NCBI RefSeq assembly: GCF_039134705.1
Contig: NZ_CP146256.1
Location: 1,860,001-1,924,000, forward strand
Source: Kineothrix sp. IPX-CK
GTDB taxonomy: Bacteria > Bacillota > Clostridia > Lachnospirales > Lachnospiraceae
Reading direction: 5' to 3'
DNA: 64,000 nucleotides
Below are positions 27,454-35,869 of the stretch, in pieces. Position numbers and translations under genes: made by a program. Below the pieces are notes generated by a model. That model searched no databases. It worked only from the letters and a program-made list of their open reading frames with translations, and was not told the DNA's origin. The number at the start of each line of letters is the position of its first letter. Position 1 is the first letter of the stretch.

Positions 27454-27660
27454 AAGTTAAGAGATACAAAACAGCATAACACGATACCAAATAGTAAACC
27501 TTTTCGCGGTGGTATCATAAGTAAGTCATTAGACCGAAACTAATTACTAAAAAAGAAAAGGGCAGTGCTGCAAACACCACCCAATTCGAGGGAACACTAT
27601 GGAGAGTGTCCACTCAACAAACAAATGCAAGTTGAGTATAACACATTTTATAGAAAAATT
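27454..27660 (+). ncRNA. Candidate structured leader or small RNA
   Basis: From the promoter at 27419 the transcript would include GATACC/GGTATC closing stem (27481-27514), GGGCAGTG/CACCACCC (27558-27580), ACACT/AGTGT and a 7-bp ACTCAAC/GTTGAGT hairpin (27612-27638). No frame is credible. Family unknown. Confidence 0.4.
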
Positions 27661-27685
27661 CAAATCTGAATTAAATATATTAAAA

Positions 27686-27702
27686 ACTAGTTGACAACTA
27701 GT
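27686..27702. promoter_or_regulatory. 17-bp palindromic operator containing a -35 box
   Basis: ACTAGTTGACAACTAGT is a perfect dyad around one base and includes TTGACA; a TAAGAT -10 follows after 17 nt. This fits autoregulation by the ribbon-helix-helix protein encoded next. Confidence 0.7.
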
Positions 27703-27745
27703 AAAATATATGATAAGATTAATATATCAAAAGGAGGTAAGCAAA

Positions 27746-27925
27746 ATGAGAAAACAGTTTGCAACCTCAATTGATACTGACATATCAGATAGTTTTCGGT
27801 CAGCTTGTGAAAAATACGATTTAAAAATGAACGTCGTTCTTGAAGCATTTATGAAACAGTTTTCAGAACAGCAGTTCAAAGTTGAAATTGGGAAATCTGG
27901 TATAAAGTTAAAAATTGAGGACTAG
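27746..27925 (+). CDS. Ribbon-helix-helix (Arc/RelB-like) DNA-binding protein
   Basis: 59 residues from the ATG at 27746 after AAGGAGG. MRKQFATSIDTDISDSFRSACEKYDLKMNVVLEAFMKQF reads as beta strand, helix, turn, helix, the Arc-type dimer fold also used by RelB/DinJ antitoxins. No toxin gene lies next to it, so a plain regulator is more likely than an antitoxin. A perfect palindrome overlaps its promoter. Confidence 0.65.
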   Translation: MRKQFATSIDTDISDSFRSACEKYDLKMNVVLEAFMKQFSEQQFKVEIGKSGIKLKIED

Positions 27926-28167
27926 AAAAAAGAAAAGTCCTCACTCCACAAAGCAGAATAAGGACAATTCAGAAAAAGTATAAACCTTTCCGTCGCAAGA
28001 TAAGTTTACAACATTTCTGAATAGTTGTCAAATCAGACAACGAAAATCCCATTCTAAATAGAGAATAAATATTTACAAGCATCACAACCGATTGACAATC
28101 ACCACACAGTCAACCGCTAGTCGCAAAAGTTTGCGTTGTAGCTATTGTAATAAGACCTAAACGGCAC

Positions 28168-28196
28168 TTGAACAATGATAACGCACATAATAATAT
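28168..28196 (+). promoter_or_regulatory. Possible promoter of the 28.2-28.5 kb RNA
   Basis: TTGAAC followed after 17 nt by TAATAT. It fits the sigma-A pattern loosely and lies at the right distance from the terminator at 28485 to give a transcript of about 310 nt. Confidence 0.4.
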
Positions 28197-28203
28197 AAGT
28201 TTT

Positions 28204-28518
28204 CTATATGTAGTAATTGGGGATAGCATCGCAAGATGTGAAGGACACGAGATAAGAGGACATATAGAAATAAATCTGAAAATATGAAATTGCGACATAG
28301 ATAGGCTGGCTGCCAGAACCGCTATAGAATATTGATACTCTATCAAATAGCCGAATTATCCCGGTTATAATTTATCAATGACCGCTATAAGATTTATTGG
28401 AAAGATGGATTGCACTGCTAATAAAAGGAAGATAAAAAGCGGTATAGAAATATATAGGAATCAGACATACAAAGATGAATTTACAGACTTTCCTTATTAT
28501 ATAGGAAGTCTTTTTTTT
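28204..28518 (+). ncRNA. Candidate non-coding RNA with its own terminator
   Basis: A 775-bp gap between genes contains this stretch, without a frame that has a ribosome site. It has repeated words of the CCGCTATA/GCGGTATA kind on both strands (28318, 28381, 28437), able to pair over distance, and CGGTTATAATTTATCAATGACCG. It ends in a strong terminator. Not a family I recognise. Confidence 0.5.
28485..28518 (+). terminator. Strong intrinsic terminator
   Basis: AGACTTTCCT/AGGAAGTCT stem (one bulged T) with an 8-nt loop and eight T residues. Confidence 0.9.
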
Positions 28519-28699
28519 ATTATTTATCATGCTCTTAACTGATAGAGGATCAAACAACAAACTATCTTAACAGTATTCCTAACCACTGCCAAACAGGACA
28601 TATGGTAACGCTTGATAGCATAGTTTTTAATTGAAAAGCCACGGTTAAGAGTGTGAATAAGTAATAAATCAAACACCAAAAAGAAAAGGAGGAAATCAT

Positions 28700-29584
28700 T
28701 TGATTGAATTAGATTTATTAGAAAGTAAGGAACTAAGGGAAAAGTTAGTTTCTAAAACCGAAGTTCTGGAAAAGGTAAAGAAACTTTTGCTTATTCCGGG
28801 AACCGAAGTTGCTACTGTTAGGCAGGTAGCAGAATTTTACGAGGTTGAAGAAAGTGCTATTAAAATGCTTATTCAAAGAAATAGAAGTGAACTTGAAGAA
28901 GATGGGCTTCAATCACTTAGTGGATCAGGAACGAAGGAATTTTTAGAAAGTAACAAGTTGTTACCTTCTAACTTTCGCGGTGGTTTTGAAATTGAAGGTA
29001 TGCGCTTTAGTAACAGAGGTAACACCCTAATCCCTCGCAGAGCTATTTTAAGAATAGGAATGCTTCTAAGAGATTCACCCATAGCAAAGGAAGTCCGCAC
29101 TCAACTACTTAATATAGAAGAAAAGACTTCTAACTCAACTAAAACTGAAGATATTGACAATGAACAGGCGTTAATGTTATCCGTTGGAATGGCCTATGCT
29201 AGCGGTGATCTTAACGCTTTTGCTATTGCTACTACAAAGATGATGAACTTTAAGAATCGGCACATTGAAAAGCTAGAAGAGTCTAAGAGGGCACTAGCAC
29301 AGGGCATACTTGAATGGGAAGATAGGAGCCGAATTAATTTTGCAGTACGTAAAATGGCTGCTTTCGCGAGAATTTCAGTTCCTAAAGCATGGACAGAATT
29401 ATATAAGCAACTCAAAAATAAGTATCATATTGATCTACAAAGCAGAGGAAAACAACCGTGGATTCAATACATAAAAGAAGATGAATGGCAAAAGGTTATC
29501 AAGTCTTTTTCTGCTTTATGTGAATATTATGAATTAGAACCTAGTGAAATGTTCCACGATTTAGAGCTTAAAGAAAACGTTTGA
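28700..29584 (+). CDS. Antirepressor-like regulatory protein
   Basis: 294 residues from TTG 28700 (site AAAAGGAGG). The N-terminal part contains a helix-turn-helix (TVRQVAEFYEVEESAIKMLIQRNRSELEE) followed by a beta-rich segment with LIPRRAILRIGMLLRDSPIAKEVRTQLL, which resembles the end of KilA-N/BRO-type regulators. The C-terminal half looks like an ORF6C-type domain (AFARISVPKAWTELYKQLKNKY). The layout matches phage antirepressors, so a role in the lysis-lysogeny decision is likely. Confidence 0.65.
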   Translation: MIELDLLESKELREKLVSKTEVLEKVKKLLLIPGTEVATVRQVAEFYEVEESAIKMLIQRNRSELEEDGLQSLSGSGTKEFLESNKLLPSNFRGGFEIEGMRFSNRGNTLIPRRAILRIGMLLRDSPIAKEVRTQLLNIEEKTSNSTKTEDIDNEQALMLSVGMAYASGDLNAFAIATTKMMNFKNRHIEKLEESKRALAQGILEWEDRSRINFAVRKMAAFARISVPKAWTELYKQLKNKYHIDLQSRGKQPWIQYIKEDEWQKVIKSFSALCEYYELEPSEMFHDLELKENV

Positions 29585-29670
29585 TTATTACTTACAATGC
29601 GGATGATTATAATATTGTCCGTATTAATAAGTAATAAACCCAACAACACACAATCACAGGAGGTTATACC

Positions 29671-29778
29671 ATGATCAAAAGAGTTACCTTTTCACAATTC
29701 AAGTTGTTTAGCAAAATTTATAGAATCAGAGTCATAACCGCCAATGATAGCGAAGCGGTTATCTTCATTGAAAGGTAG
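29671..29778 (+). CDS. Small basic peptide
   Basis: 35 residues (MIKRVTFSQFKLFSKIYRIRV...), ATG with a CAGGAGG site. It heads a chain of three tiny genes with tight spacing. Function unknown. Confidence 0.42.
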   Translation: MIKRVTFSQFKLFSKIYRIRVITANDSEAVIFIER

Positions 29779-29785
29779 GTAAAGC

Positions 29786-29953
29786 ATGGACGAGAAAAGG
29801 CGTGATGAACTTATAACCATAATATCAAACCATAGTGACAGATACGGTAATTTACTTATTAAGTTCCTGGTTAGATATAATTTGACCAACCTACAGCAAG
29901 CCGGAATAGAGCAGCTGGAAGAATTTATAAAGGAAGAGATAAAGGAGAGGTAA
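29786..29953 (+). CDS. Small helical protein
   Basis: 55 residues, ATG 7 nt after the previous stop with AGGTAAAG as a ribosome site. Helical and charged (LITIISNHSDRYGNLLIKFLV, then EQLEEFIKEEIKER). No family known. Confidence 0.45.
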   Translation: MDEKRRDELITIISNHSDRYGNLLIKFLVRYNLTNLQQAGIEQLEEFIKEEIKER

Positions 29954-29958
29954 AGAAA

Positions 29959-30117
29959 ATGAAAAATTACAAAGTGACTTTTGAGAGAAGTAATAAAACT
30001 ATTGGATCAGATGTTTTTACAGCAAACTCCAAACAGGAAGCCGGACATGATTTTAAAGAATGCTATCGGCATGATGTATATAAAATATTATCAATAGAGG
30101 AAGTCGAGAAACAATAA
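29959..30117 (+). CDS. Small hypothetical protein
   Basis: 52 residues starting MKNYKVTFERSNKTIGSDVF, with a beta-beta-alpha outline (KQEAGHDFKECYRHDVYKI). It uses GGAGAGG at the end of the previous gene. Such small phage proteins often modulate host factors, but none is recognised here. Confidence 0.48.
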   Translation: MKNYKVTFERSNKTIGSDVFTANSKQEAGHDFKECYRHDVYKILSIEEVEKQ

Positions 30118-30129
30118 AATTCTTATTTG

Positions 30130-30263
30130 ATTGGGTGGCATAGAGGGAAACCGATATAGCGATTATTAGAAAGAGTCAATGCTGACAGTATCCCTAGAGG
30201 GGCAACGGTATATGGGCGATAAACTACTATGGTAGAAAGGCCGTGAATTCTAATACACCCAAT
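30130..30263 (+). ncRNA. Candidate structured RNA closed by an 8-bp stem
   Basis: ATTGGGTG (30130-30137) pairs with CACCCAAT (30256-30263). Inside are AGGGA/TCCCT and an AGC-ATT/AAT-GCT stem. It is 134 nt, with no frame, more G-rich than its neighbours, and is followed 18 nt later by a terminator. It reads like an independent RNA or a 3' regulatory element; I do not know its family. Confidence 0.5.
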
Positions 30264-30280
30264 ATTTTGTTTCCAGTCAG

Positions 30281-30313
30281 AAGCCATTAGAGAATATAAC
30301 TCTAGTGGCTTTT
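30281..30313 (+). terminator. Intrinsic terminator
   Basis: AAGCCATTAGAG/CTCTAGTGGCTT stem (one wobble pair) with a 7-nt loop, then TTT. A related TCTAGTGGCTTTT word ends the terminator at 39724-39758. Confidence 0.78.
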
Positions 30314-30358
30314 ATAGTGGAAATAACACGAAAAATAAATCATATGGAGGTATTTATT

Positions 30359-30628
30359 ATGAAGAAGATAAACGGAAGTATTGAAGTAGTAGGTAAAAGA
30401 TGGTTTCAGAAGTCATACGGTAACACCTATCATAGTGTAAAAGTGTATGTAAATGATGAAGTATTAACAGAGGCTTTTACTTATGGATATGAAGACGCAT
30501 ACAGACAGACAGCTTATGAACTACTTAAACAGAACGGCTATGAAGTTCCTGACAATTACAGCGATTTTATAAGAATGAAGAATATTTCATTTAGAGTTAC
30601 TGACGTTGACCGCAAGAAAGACTTATAG
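30359..30628 (+). CDS. Hypothetical phage protein
   Basis: 89 residues from the ATG at 30359 (site ATGGAGG); the longer frame to 30305 begins within the terminator. Beta-rich start (GSIEVVGKRWFQKSYGNTYHSVKVYVND) then a helix. Proteins of this look are common in Firmicutes phages; the role is not known. Confidence 0.55.
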   Translation: MKKINGSIEVVGKRWFQKSYGNTYHSVKVYVNDEVLTEAFTYGYEDAYRQTAYELLKQNGYEVPDNYSDFIRMKNISFRVTDVDRKKDL

Positions 30629-30639
30629 GAGGTATAGCC

Positions 30640-31284
30640 ATGTTACCATATATCAGAAGCAACGCAGGATTTTATAATCGTATTGCTAGAGAATATTATA
30701 CAGTCACTTCACAATCAAAAACAAAGGAAGAGTATGACAAACTACTCTTTTCTTTTTGTAAAAGATGGCAGAAGGAACTTACAAATAATGACATTCTTTC
30801 CTATTTTGTAGAATCCGGTGAAATGGAGCCAAACATAATAGCGGAGTTCAGACAGTTCTATATTAAAAATGCAGAGCCATTTCAGAAAGCAATTATCAAC
30901 GCCAAATTAGTTATAGGCAACAAATATACGCTTGTTTATATGAATGAGTTTGGCTTTCCTGTAGCTGATAAAATCGTGTTTAAAGGGGCTTCACCTTGTC
31001 AATATGCACAATATACCGATGCTATAAAAATGACAGTCAGGAGGGCAAGAAAGCGCTCTGACGTGTATATAAACTTCTATGATTGCAGTATGGCAATATA
31101 TGAAGGTTGGCACGATTTACCGGAAGAAGAAACGCATATAAAGTTAAGTGATAACTTACGTCAGTCTAAATACGGTTGTTTTGATGTTAGGTATTTTGAA
31201 GATTGTATTAAATATTTTGGTCAGCCAGTAGTTGAATACAGGAACTTTAAAGTAAGGGAGTCAGACGGAAAGACGTTTGCATAA
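30640..31284 (+). CDS. Hypothetical phage protein (214 aa)
   Basis: ATG after GGAGG, 11 nt from the previous stop. The N-terminal half is helical (FYNRIAREYYTVTSQSKTKEEYDKLL), the second half beta-rich with several Tyr and Trp residues. No motif is recognised. It is immediately followed by a homing endonuclease that may have inserted between originally adjacent genes. Confidence 0.5.
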   Translation: MLPYIRSNAGFYNRIAREYYTVTSQSKTKEEYDKLLFSFCKRWQKELTNNDILSYFVESGEMEPNIIAEFRQFYIKNAEPFQKAIINAKLVIGNKYTLVYMNEFGFPVADKIVFKGASPCQYAQYTDAIKMTVRRARKRSDVYINFYDCSMAIYEGWHDLPEEETHIKLSDNLRQSKYGCFDVRYFEDCIKYFGQPVVEYRNFKVRESDGKTFA

Positions 31285-31299
31285 AAGGAGGAGGGTTAA

Positions 31300-32064
31300 T
31301 TGAGGAATAAGAACATAATCGGAGAAATAAAACCAAACAATCAGGGTACTTTAATGAAAATTATAGAAGATAAGAAAAATACAATTGTTGTAGAATTTCA
31401 AGACAAACACAAATATCGGGTCGAAACAATTTACATGAATTTTAAGAAAGGACAAATTAAAAATCCATATGACAAAACTCATTGTGGTGTTGGTTTTGTT
31501 GGGATAGGAGAATATAAGACAACTCTTGAAAATGGTAAGCACCCACAATCTTATATTATATGGAACGCAGTTATTGAACGATGTTATAAAACCTCATTGA
31601 AAAATAAATTCCCTTCTTATTATGGAATTTGTACAGTATGTGAAGAGTGGCACAATTATCAGAACTTTGCTAAATGGTTTGATGAAAATTATTATACCAT
31701 AGGTGAAGGGCGAATGCATATCGATAAAGATATATTAGTTCAAGGGAATACTGTATATTCTCCTGAAAAGTGTTTGATTGTTCCACAAAGGATTAATATG
31801 TTGTTTGTATTTCACCCAAATAAAACGGGTTTACCGTCAGGTATTGGAAGATCAAAAAATGGTTACACGGCATCATATAATACAAAACACCTTGGAACCT
31901 TTAAAACCTTAGATGACGCATATTATGTATATGCTAATCAAAAGGAAAATGAAATAAAAAAGATTGCGCGGGAATATAGGAATGTTATTCCTCAAAAATT
32001 ATATACTGCCTTGATGGATTATAAAGTATTACTTGAGAATGATAAAAATTACATAGCAAGTTAA
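31300..32064 (+). CDS. Free-standing HNH-type homing endonuclease with AP2-like DNA-binding end
   Basis: 254 residues from TTG 31300 (AAAGGAGGAGG). The centre (WNAVIERCYK, VCEEWHNYQNFAKWFDE, HIDKDIL, SPEKCLIVPQRINMLF) is the conserved core of phage HNH endonucleases, and the end (GIGRSKNGYTASYNTKHLGTFKTLDDA) is AP2-like, a sheet that reads DNA. Such enzymes cut sister phage genomes lacking the gene and are copied in. A clear relative is encoded at 54429-55184. It is not inside a recognisable intron. Confidence 0.75.
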   Translation: MRNKNIIGEIKPNNQGTLMKIIEDKKNTIVVEFQDKHKYRVETIYMNFKKGQIKNPYDKTHCGVGFVGIGEYKTTLENGKHPQSYIIWNAVIERCYKTSLKNKFPSYYGICTVCEEWHNYQNFAKWFDENYYTIGEGRMHIDKDILVQGNTVYSPEKCLIVPQRINMLFVFHPNKTGLPSGIGRSKNGYTASYNTKHLGTFKTLDDAYYVYANQKENEIKKIAREYRNVIPQKLYTALMDYKVLLENDKNYIAS

Positions 32065-32087
32065 TTAAAGAAATGGAGGCATATCCG

Positions 32088-32426
32088 ATGGAAAATATAG
32101 CATTAAACAGTGGTAAAACCGTCTTAATCGGCTCAAATAGGGACATTATAGAAGCAGTTGAAACTCATTGCAGCTATGAACTTGCGGGCCTTATATCGTC
32201 TAAATTGGTCGATGTAGACGCAGAAAAATTATATGCCCAGGAACGTGCTCAAACAGATGCAGATAGTTACTTATCTGACTTGGAAAGTAAGGAATGTTGT
32301 TTGCGTGATGTGTTGGAAATTGCAGAGGGATTGACGGATTATATCGAGGAAGCAAAGAGAATTAATAAAGATATGATTTATCAAAAATTGAATGAGATTG
32401 TCAGTATTATTGGAAATGAATTGTAG
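32088..32426 (+). CDS. Hypothetical helical protein
   Basis: 112 residues from ATG 32088 (site TGGAGG). Short N-terminal beta part (ENIALNSGKTVLIGSNRD) and a long helical, acidic rest with a Cys pair (ECCLRDVLEIAEGL). No family recognised. Confidence 0.5.
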   Translation: MENIALNSGKTVLIGSNRDIIEAVETHCSYELAGLISSKLVDVDAEKLYAQERAQTDADSYLSDLESKECCLRDVLEIAEGLTDYIEEAKRINKDMIYQKLNEIVSIIGNEL

Positions 32427-32440
32427 AATGGAGGTACTAT

Positions 32441-33184
32441 ATGGAATCAATTAAATATCATCAAAATGGAATCGGTAACGAATATGGAGCAGACCACACA
32501 TTAACAAATAATTGGAATCCTGAAACTGATTATGAAAATGAATATGTGAATATCTATTTTAGAATAGAAGCGTCCGGATACGGTTATCCTTCATTTAGTT
32601 TTGAAGAAGAAGACAGGAAAGCATTTTATTCAGAGGTAAAAGCAGCATTGCAGCCTTTAGGATGGGAAACAGAAATTGATACAGAAGAGTGGGGTTGTGA
32701 ATATATCAAGAAAGGCAAACAGCACCTATATTTGCACCCACAAAATTTTAGCGGTGAAGTTTTAAAGAATGAAGTCAAGCAAATTGCGGAGACTTTACAG
32801 AAACATAATACATTTTACCTTAGATGGGTAGATCTTTATGATACGGTTTATGATATTTCTGATAGTGAGTATGAGGAATATTTAAACGGGAAAGATGAAG
32901 AAATACGTAAGGCATTATTTGAAAATTATGGAACTACAAGAACTAATAAATTTTATTATGTTTTTGATGTGTGCAGAAGTCTTTCTGATAAGTTTAGATT
33001 GAGAAGAGTCGGGTTAAATGACGGAAGGAATGCAGGAACTGGACAGACAATAGAACATATTGGAAAAATCATTGATGTAATGATTCAAGAGGGTTTGCTT
33101 ATTGGGACAGGAAACAAAGAAGGTAAACTTGTTAGAAGTCTTAATAAGACAGAACAGAAGAAACTAAAAATAAATGTCGCATGA
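32441..33184 (+). CDS. Hypothetical protein, possible winged-helix end
   Basis: 247 residues, ATG after TGGAGG. N-terminal part is beta-rich with conserved-looking aromatic and acidic residues (YFRIEASGYGYPSFSFEEED); the C-terminal 70 residues (GQTIEHIGKIIDVMIQEGLLIGTGNKEGKLVRSLNKTEQ) read as a winged helix. Function not known; occurs among early small phage genes. Confidence 0.5.
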   Translation: MESIKYHQNGIGNEYGADHTLTNNWNPETDYENEYVNIYFRIEASGYGYPSFSFEEEDRKAFYSEVKAALQPLGWETEIDTEEWGCEYIKKGKQHLYLHPQNFSGEVLKNEVKQIAETLQKHNTFYLRWVDLYDTVYDISDSEYEEYLNGKDEEIRKALFENYGTTRTNKFYYVFDVCRSLSDKFRLRRVGLNDGRNAGTGQTIEHIGKIIDVMIQEGLLIGTGNKEGKLVRSLNKTEQKKLKINVA

Positions 33185-33232
33185 ATTTGTAATTTCCTAT
33201 GTAAAAATAAAAAAAGAGAAGGAGAATTTAAC

Positions 33233-33433
33233 ATGATTCAATCATTCGGGACAGAAGAATACGGAAGTAAAGAAAGTTTTAGTATTATGTGTAATAAATG
33301 CGGAAAAGAAGCTTGGGCGATTCCCACTCATCATTACTCTGAATCCATTAATGGCAAATTAGCTAAAATAACATTGGAGTTTAAATGTACATGTGGCAAT
33401 AGATTAGGCGCGTCAATACACCATGAAAAATAG
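33233..33433 (+). CDS. Small zinc-ribbon protein
   Basis: 66 residues with CNKC (about residue 21) and CTCG near the end (FKCTCGNRLG), a likely zinc ribbon. ATG after GAAGGAG. Zinc ribbons of this size bind nucleic acid or proteins; no specific role. Confidence 0.55.
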   Translation: MIQSFGTEEYGSKESFSIMCNKCGKEAWAIPTHHYSESINGKLAKITLEFKCTCGNRLGASIHHEK

Positions 33434-33460
33434 ATTTTATGTTAAAAGGAGAACAGAACA

Positions 33461-33616
33461 ATGTCTGTAGTTAATAACAGAATGGTTGAACAACTAACAT
33501 TTTTCCAGTGGCTAAACATTTATGAGTTTATGACCAAGAAAGAGTTTAGAGAATTACCAGAATACAAACAAGAAAACTATAAGAAAGAATACGAAATTTT
33601 TTTACAACAACAATAA
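33461..33616 (+). CDS. Small helical protein
   Basis: 51 residues, ATG after AAAAGGAG. MSVVNNRMVEQLTFFQWLNIYEFM then a Lys/Glu-rich helix. No family recognised; spacing and ribosome site support it as real. Confidence 0.48.
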   Translation: MSVVNNRMVEQLTFFQWLNIYEFMTKKEFRELPEYKQENYKKEYEIFLQQQ

Positions 33617-33653
33617 GAGACGGTTTTTATGTGAGTTATGAAAGGAGTAGGAC

Positions 33654-33830
33654 GTGGATATGTCAGAAAAAGATTTACTATGGATTTCAATAAAACAAAT
33701 ATTGAGAAATCAACAGTTAATGTTAGAGAAATTAGGGGCTGAATATGATGCAAAATGTACAATTAAAGTTCTAAATGCGATAGACGAATCTAATTATCTC
33801 GGCAAAGAAAATTATCTACGAAATTTATAA
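33654..33830 (+). CDS. Small hypothetical protein
   Basis: 58 residues from GTG 33654 (site AAAGGAG). Helical (LLWISIKQILRNQQLMLEKLG). Not recognised. Confidence 0.45.
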   Translation: MDMSEKDLLWISIKQILRNQQLMLEKLGAEYDAKCTIKVLNAIDESNYLGKENYLRNL

Positions 33831-33860
33831 ATTGATTATTAATAGAAAGGATAAAGCGTT

Positions 33861-34067
33861 ATGAAAATAAAAAGTCTGCTTTCACATTTCAGTAGTGAAA
33901 CTAAGGTTGTCATATATGAGAATGACCAGTCAAAATTGAAAAATATTATATCGTGGCAATGTAGAGTTATTGATCTTAAGGATAAAGGGCAAACAACATA
34001 CAATTATTGTGAAGTGAATGATTGGTATGTTAATAAAGATTCAGTATTAGAAATAATAATCAAATAG
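33861..34067 (+). CDS. Small beta-rich protein
   Basis: 68 residues, ATG after GAAAGG. MKIKSLLSHFSSETKVVIYEND, then strands ending WYVNKDSVLEIIIK; could form a small beta barrel. No assignment. Confidence 0.48.
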   Translation: MKIKSLLSHFSSETKVVIYENDQSKLKNIISWQCRVIDLKDKGQTTYNYCEVNDWYVNKDSVLEIIIK

Positions 34068-34093
34068 CAATTAAGAAAGGTGATGTTAAATAT

Positions 34094-34330
34094 ATGGAAA
34101 AGATATTAACGGAAATTAATAGAAAGTTAGAAACTGGTTACGCAGCTCTTGATTTAGAGGTGGATTTTGGATATACAAATGGTAATGCCGAAATAGAAGG
34201 TTATTATTTGTCAAAATTAAATGGGAGAGGCTCTATTCCTATAACAGAAGTGTTATGTGGTAAAGAAGAAGTCGATACGAATTTACTAATAGAAGAGTTG
34301 GATAAACTTGATATATGGCATTGTTTTTAG
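34094..34330 (+). CDS. Small hypothetical protein
   Basis: 78 residues, acidic, start MEKILTEINRKLETGYAALDLEVDF. ATG after GAAAGGTG. Function unknown. Confidence 0.48.
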   Translation: MEKILTEINRKLETGYAALDLEVDFGYTNGNAEIEGYYLSKLNGRGSIPITEVLCGKEEVDTNLLIEELDKLDIWHCF

Positions 34331-34358
34331 CCTAAACAGGTAGAAAGAAGAAAAAAGT

Positions 34359-34898
34359 ATGGGAAATAATAATTTTGATTTAAATTTATTAGATATGAGA
34401 GCAATTGACGAAACGGTAAATTTTTATACTTCTGATCTAAAAGATCACGTTGAAGAATATAAAAGAATTCGCGGATATAGTCCAGATAACAAAAACATGA
34501 TAATTGAGTATGTACTCAAAAGTGCTTATTGGGACGGTGAAGGACTACTTCGGTTTATGAATATCATGAAAGACTTAGTGTCTGAAAATTTAGTAACAAA
34601 AGAAGCTATGGAAGTTTACATGGAACTAGTTACTAATGAAAAACTCAGGAATAAAGTAAGGTTTATTTCAGATGGAAGTTATTATAAATATAGAATATGG
34701 GCTAATTGCTTAGATTGTGAAAAATTAGATTTAACAGTTGAATATGAACCCAATAAATCATTGAAAGACATGGCTAACGATTGTCAATACATTTTTCTAC
34801 AAATACCATATTCTTTAAAAGAAAATTTAGAATCTGCTAAATTGTGGATAGAATCAGAAACATCTAGTAATATATTAGATTTTGAATTTGGTTACTAA
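34359..34898 (+). CDS. Hypothetical protein (179 aa)
   Basis: ATG after GAAAGAAG. N-terminal two thirds helical, then a beta segment with a CLDC pair (WANCLDCEKLDLTVEYEP). No domain recognised. It is one of the larger members of this run of small early genes. Confidence 0.48.
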   Translation: MGNNNFDLNLLDMRAIDETVNFYTSDLKDHVEEYKRIRGYSPDNKNMIIEYVLKSAYWDGEGLLRFMNIMKDLVSENLVTKEAMEVYMELVTNEKLRNKVRFISDGSYYKYRIWANCLDCEKLDLTVEYEPNKSLKDMANDCQYIFLQIPYSLKENLESAKLWIESETSSNILDFEFGY

Positions 34899-34967
34899 AC
34901 ATATTTTAAAACACAATAAAAAACAGGTTTCGTATGCTGGATGTGACAGAAGGAGAGGAAAATTACT

Positions 34968-35225
34968 ATGGATGTAAAATACGCAATTGCTAGAACGCAT
35001 TATAGGAATGCTAATAGTTTCGATTTTATTTCGGAATTAGCACATAATTATGGTGGAGAAGAAGATATTATAGGATATTCACCATTACAAGAGGCTCTAC
35101 ATTACAATTCAAGGGCAGAAGCTATAAATATACTCGATAGTCAACCAGAATGGGTAAAAAATAGAAATATAATAATTTCATTCAAGGAAAGTGTCATTAT
35201 TGGCTACTATTTAATAAGTGAATAG
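34968..35225 (+). CDS. Small hypothetical protein
   Basis: 85 residues, ATG after GGAGAGG. Mixed alpha/beta (FDFISELAHNYGGEEDIIGYS). Ends 9 nt before the next gene. Not recognised. Confidence 0.48.
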   Translation: MDVKYAIARTHYRNANSFDFISELAHNYGGEEDIIGYSPLQEALHYNSRAEAINILDSQPEWVKNRNIIISFKESVIIGYYLISE

Positions 35226-35234
35226 GAGAAAAAC

Positions 35235-35387
35235 ATGAGCCATAATATGAATTCATTTTTAAAGTTTATTGATATTAAAAACATTAGTGAGAATGACTTT
35301 GCACAGATGCCTATTGTTTGGGAATCTGTCCCATTTGTAGATAAAATGGCGTGGATCAGAAAGCATTTGGATAACGAACAATCTTAA
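35235..35387 (+). CDS. Small hypothetical protein
   Basis: 50 residues, ATG with TAGGAG at the end of the previous gene. Helical with WESVPFVDKMAWIRKHL. Function unknown. Confidence 0.45.
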   Translation: MSHNMNSFLKFIDIKNISENDFAQMPIVWESVPFVDKMAWIRKHLDNEQS

Positions 35388-35399
35388 AAGGAGGAACCC

Positions 35400-35624
35400 A
35401 TGTTACCAGCATACAAAATTGAATACGAAAATACTTACTACAAGAAGAAGTCCTTCCTGGACAAACTTAAAGAAATATTAAAGAATCGAAATGTATTTCA
35501 GAAACTACTAGGAGCTGCGCTAATACTACTAAGCATAGCTTCTTTTATTTTGTCCGTAAATGAAGATGCAACCGGCGCGCTGGTTCTTTTTCTATTAGGC
35601 GCTGGCCGATTGATAGTTGATTAA
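35400..35624 (+). CDS. Small membrane protein
   Basis: 74 residues with one or two hydrophobic segments (KLLGAALILLSIASFILSV and TGALVLFLLGAGRLIV) and a basic cytosolic N-terminus. ATG after AAGGAGG. Probably an inner-membrane peptide; role unknown. Confidence 0.55.
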   Translation: MLPAYKIEYENTYYKKKSFLDKLKEILKNRNVFQKLLGAALILLSIASFILSVNEDATGALVLFLLGAGRLIVD

Positions 35625-35638
35625 GGGAGGGATTAAAC

Positions 35639-35851
35639 ATGAGTGCAATGATTAGTGCCATGAATGAATTATACAATTATATTATTGATGAATTTTCAAG
35701 TGTATTTCATAATTCATTTACCAGAGGTATGCTACAGAATATTCTTGACGAATCAGAAAAAATCGAGATTATATCGGAGAGATGTGAATGGTTAGATAAA
35801 ATGATACCCCAAATTAGAATAGACGAAATACGAGATGTTTTATTGAGATAA
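35639..35851 (+). CDS. Small helical protein
   Basis: 70 residues, ATG after GGGAGG. Helical, acidic (ILDESEKIEIISERCEWLDKM). No assignment. Confidence 0.45.
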   Translation: MSAMISAMNELYNYIIDEFSSVFHNSFTRGMLQNILDESEKIEIISERCEWLDKMIPQIRIDEIRDVLLR

Positions 35852-35869
35852 GACAAAGGAGGAACAATC

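Noticed and set aside
27746..27925. RelB/DinJ-type antitoxin
   Set aside because: The fold fits, but no toxin-like gene is adjacent; a plain ribbon-helix-helix regulator with a palindromic operator is simpler.
28381..28545. 54-codon frame inside the small RNA candidate
   Set aside because: It lacks a ribosome site and runs through the strong terminator, so it is unlikely to be translated.
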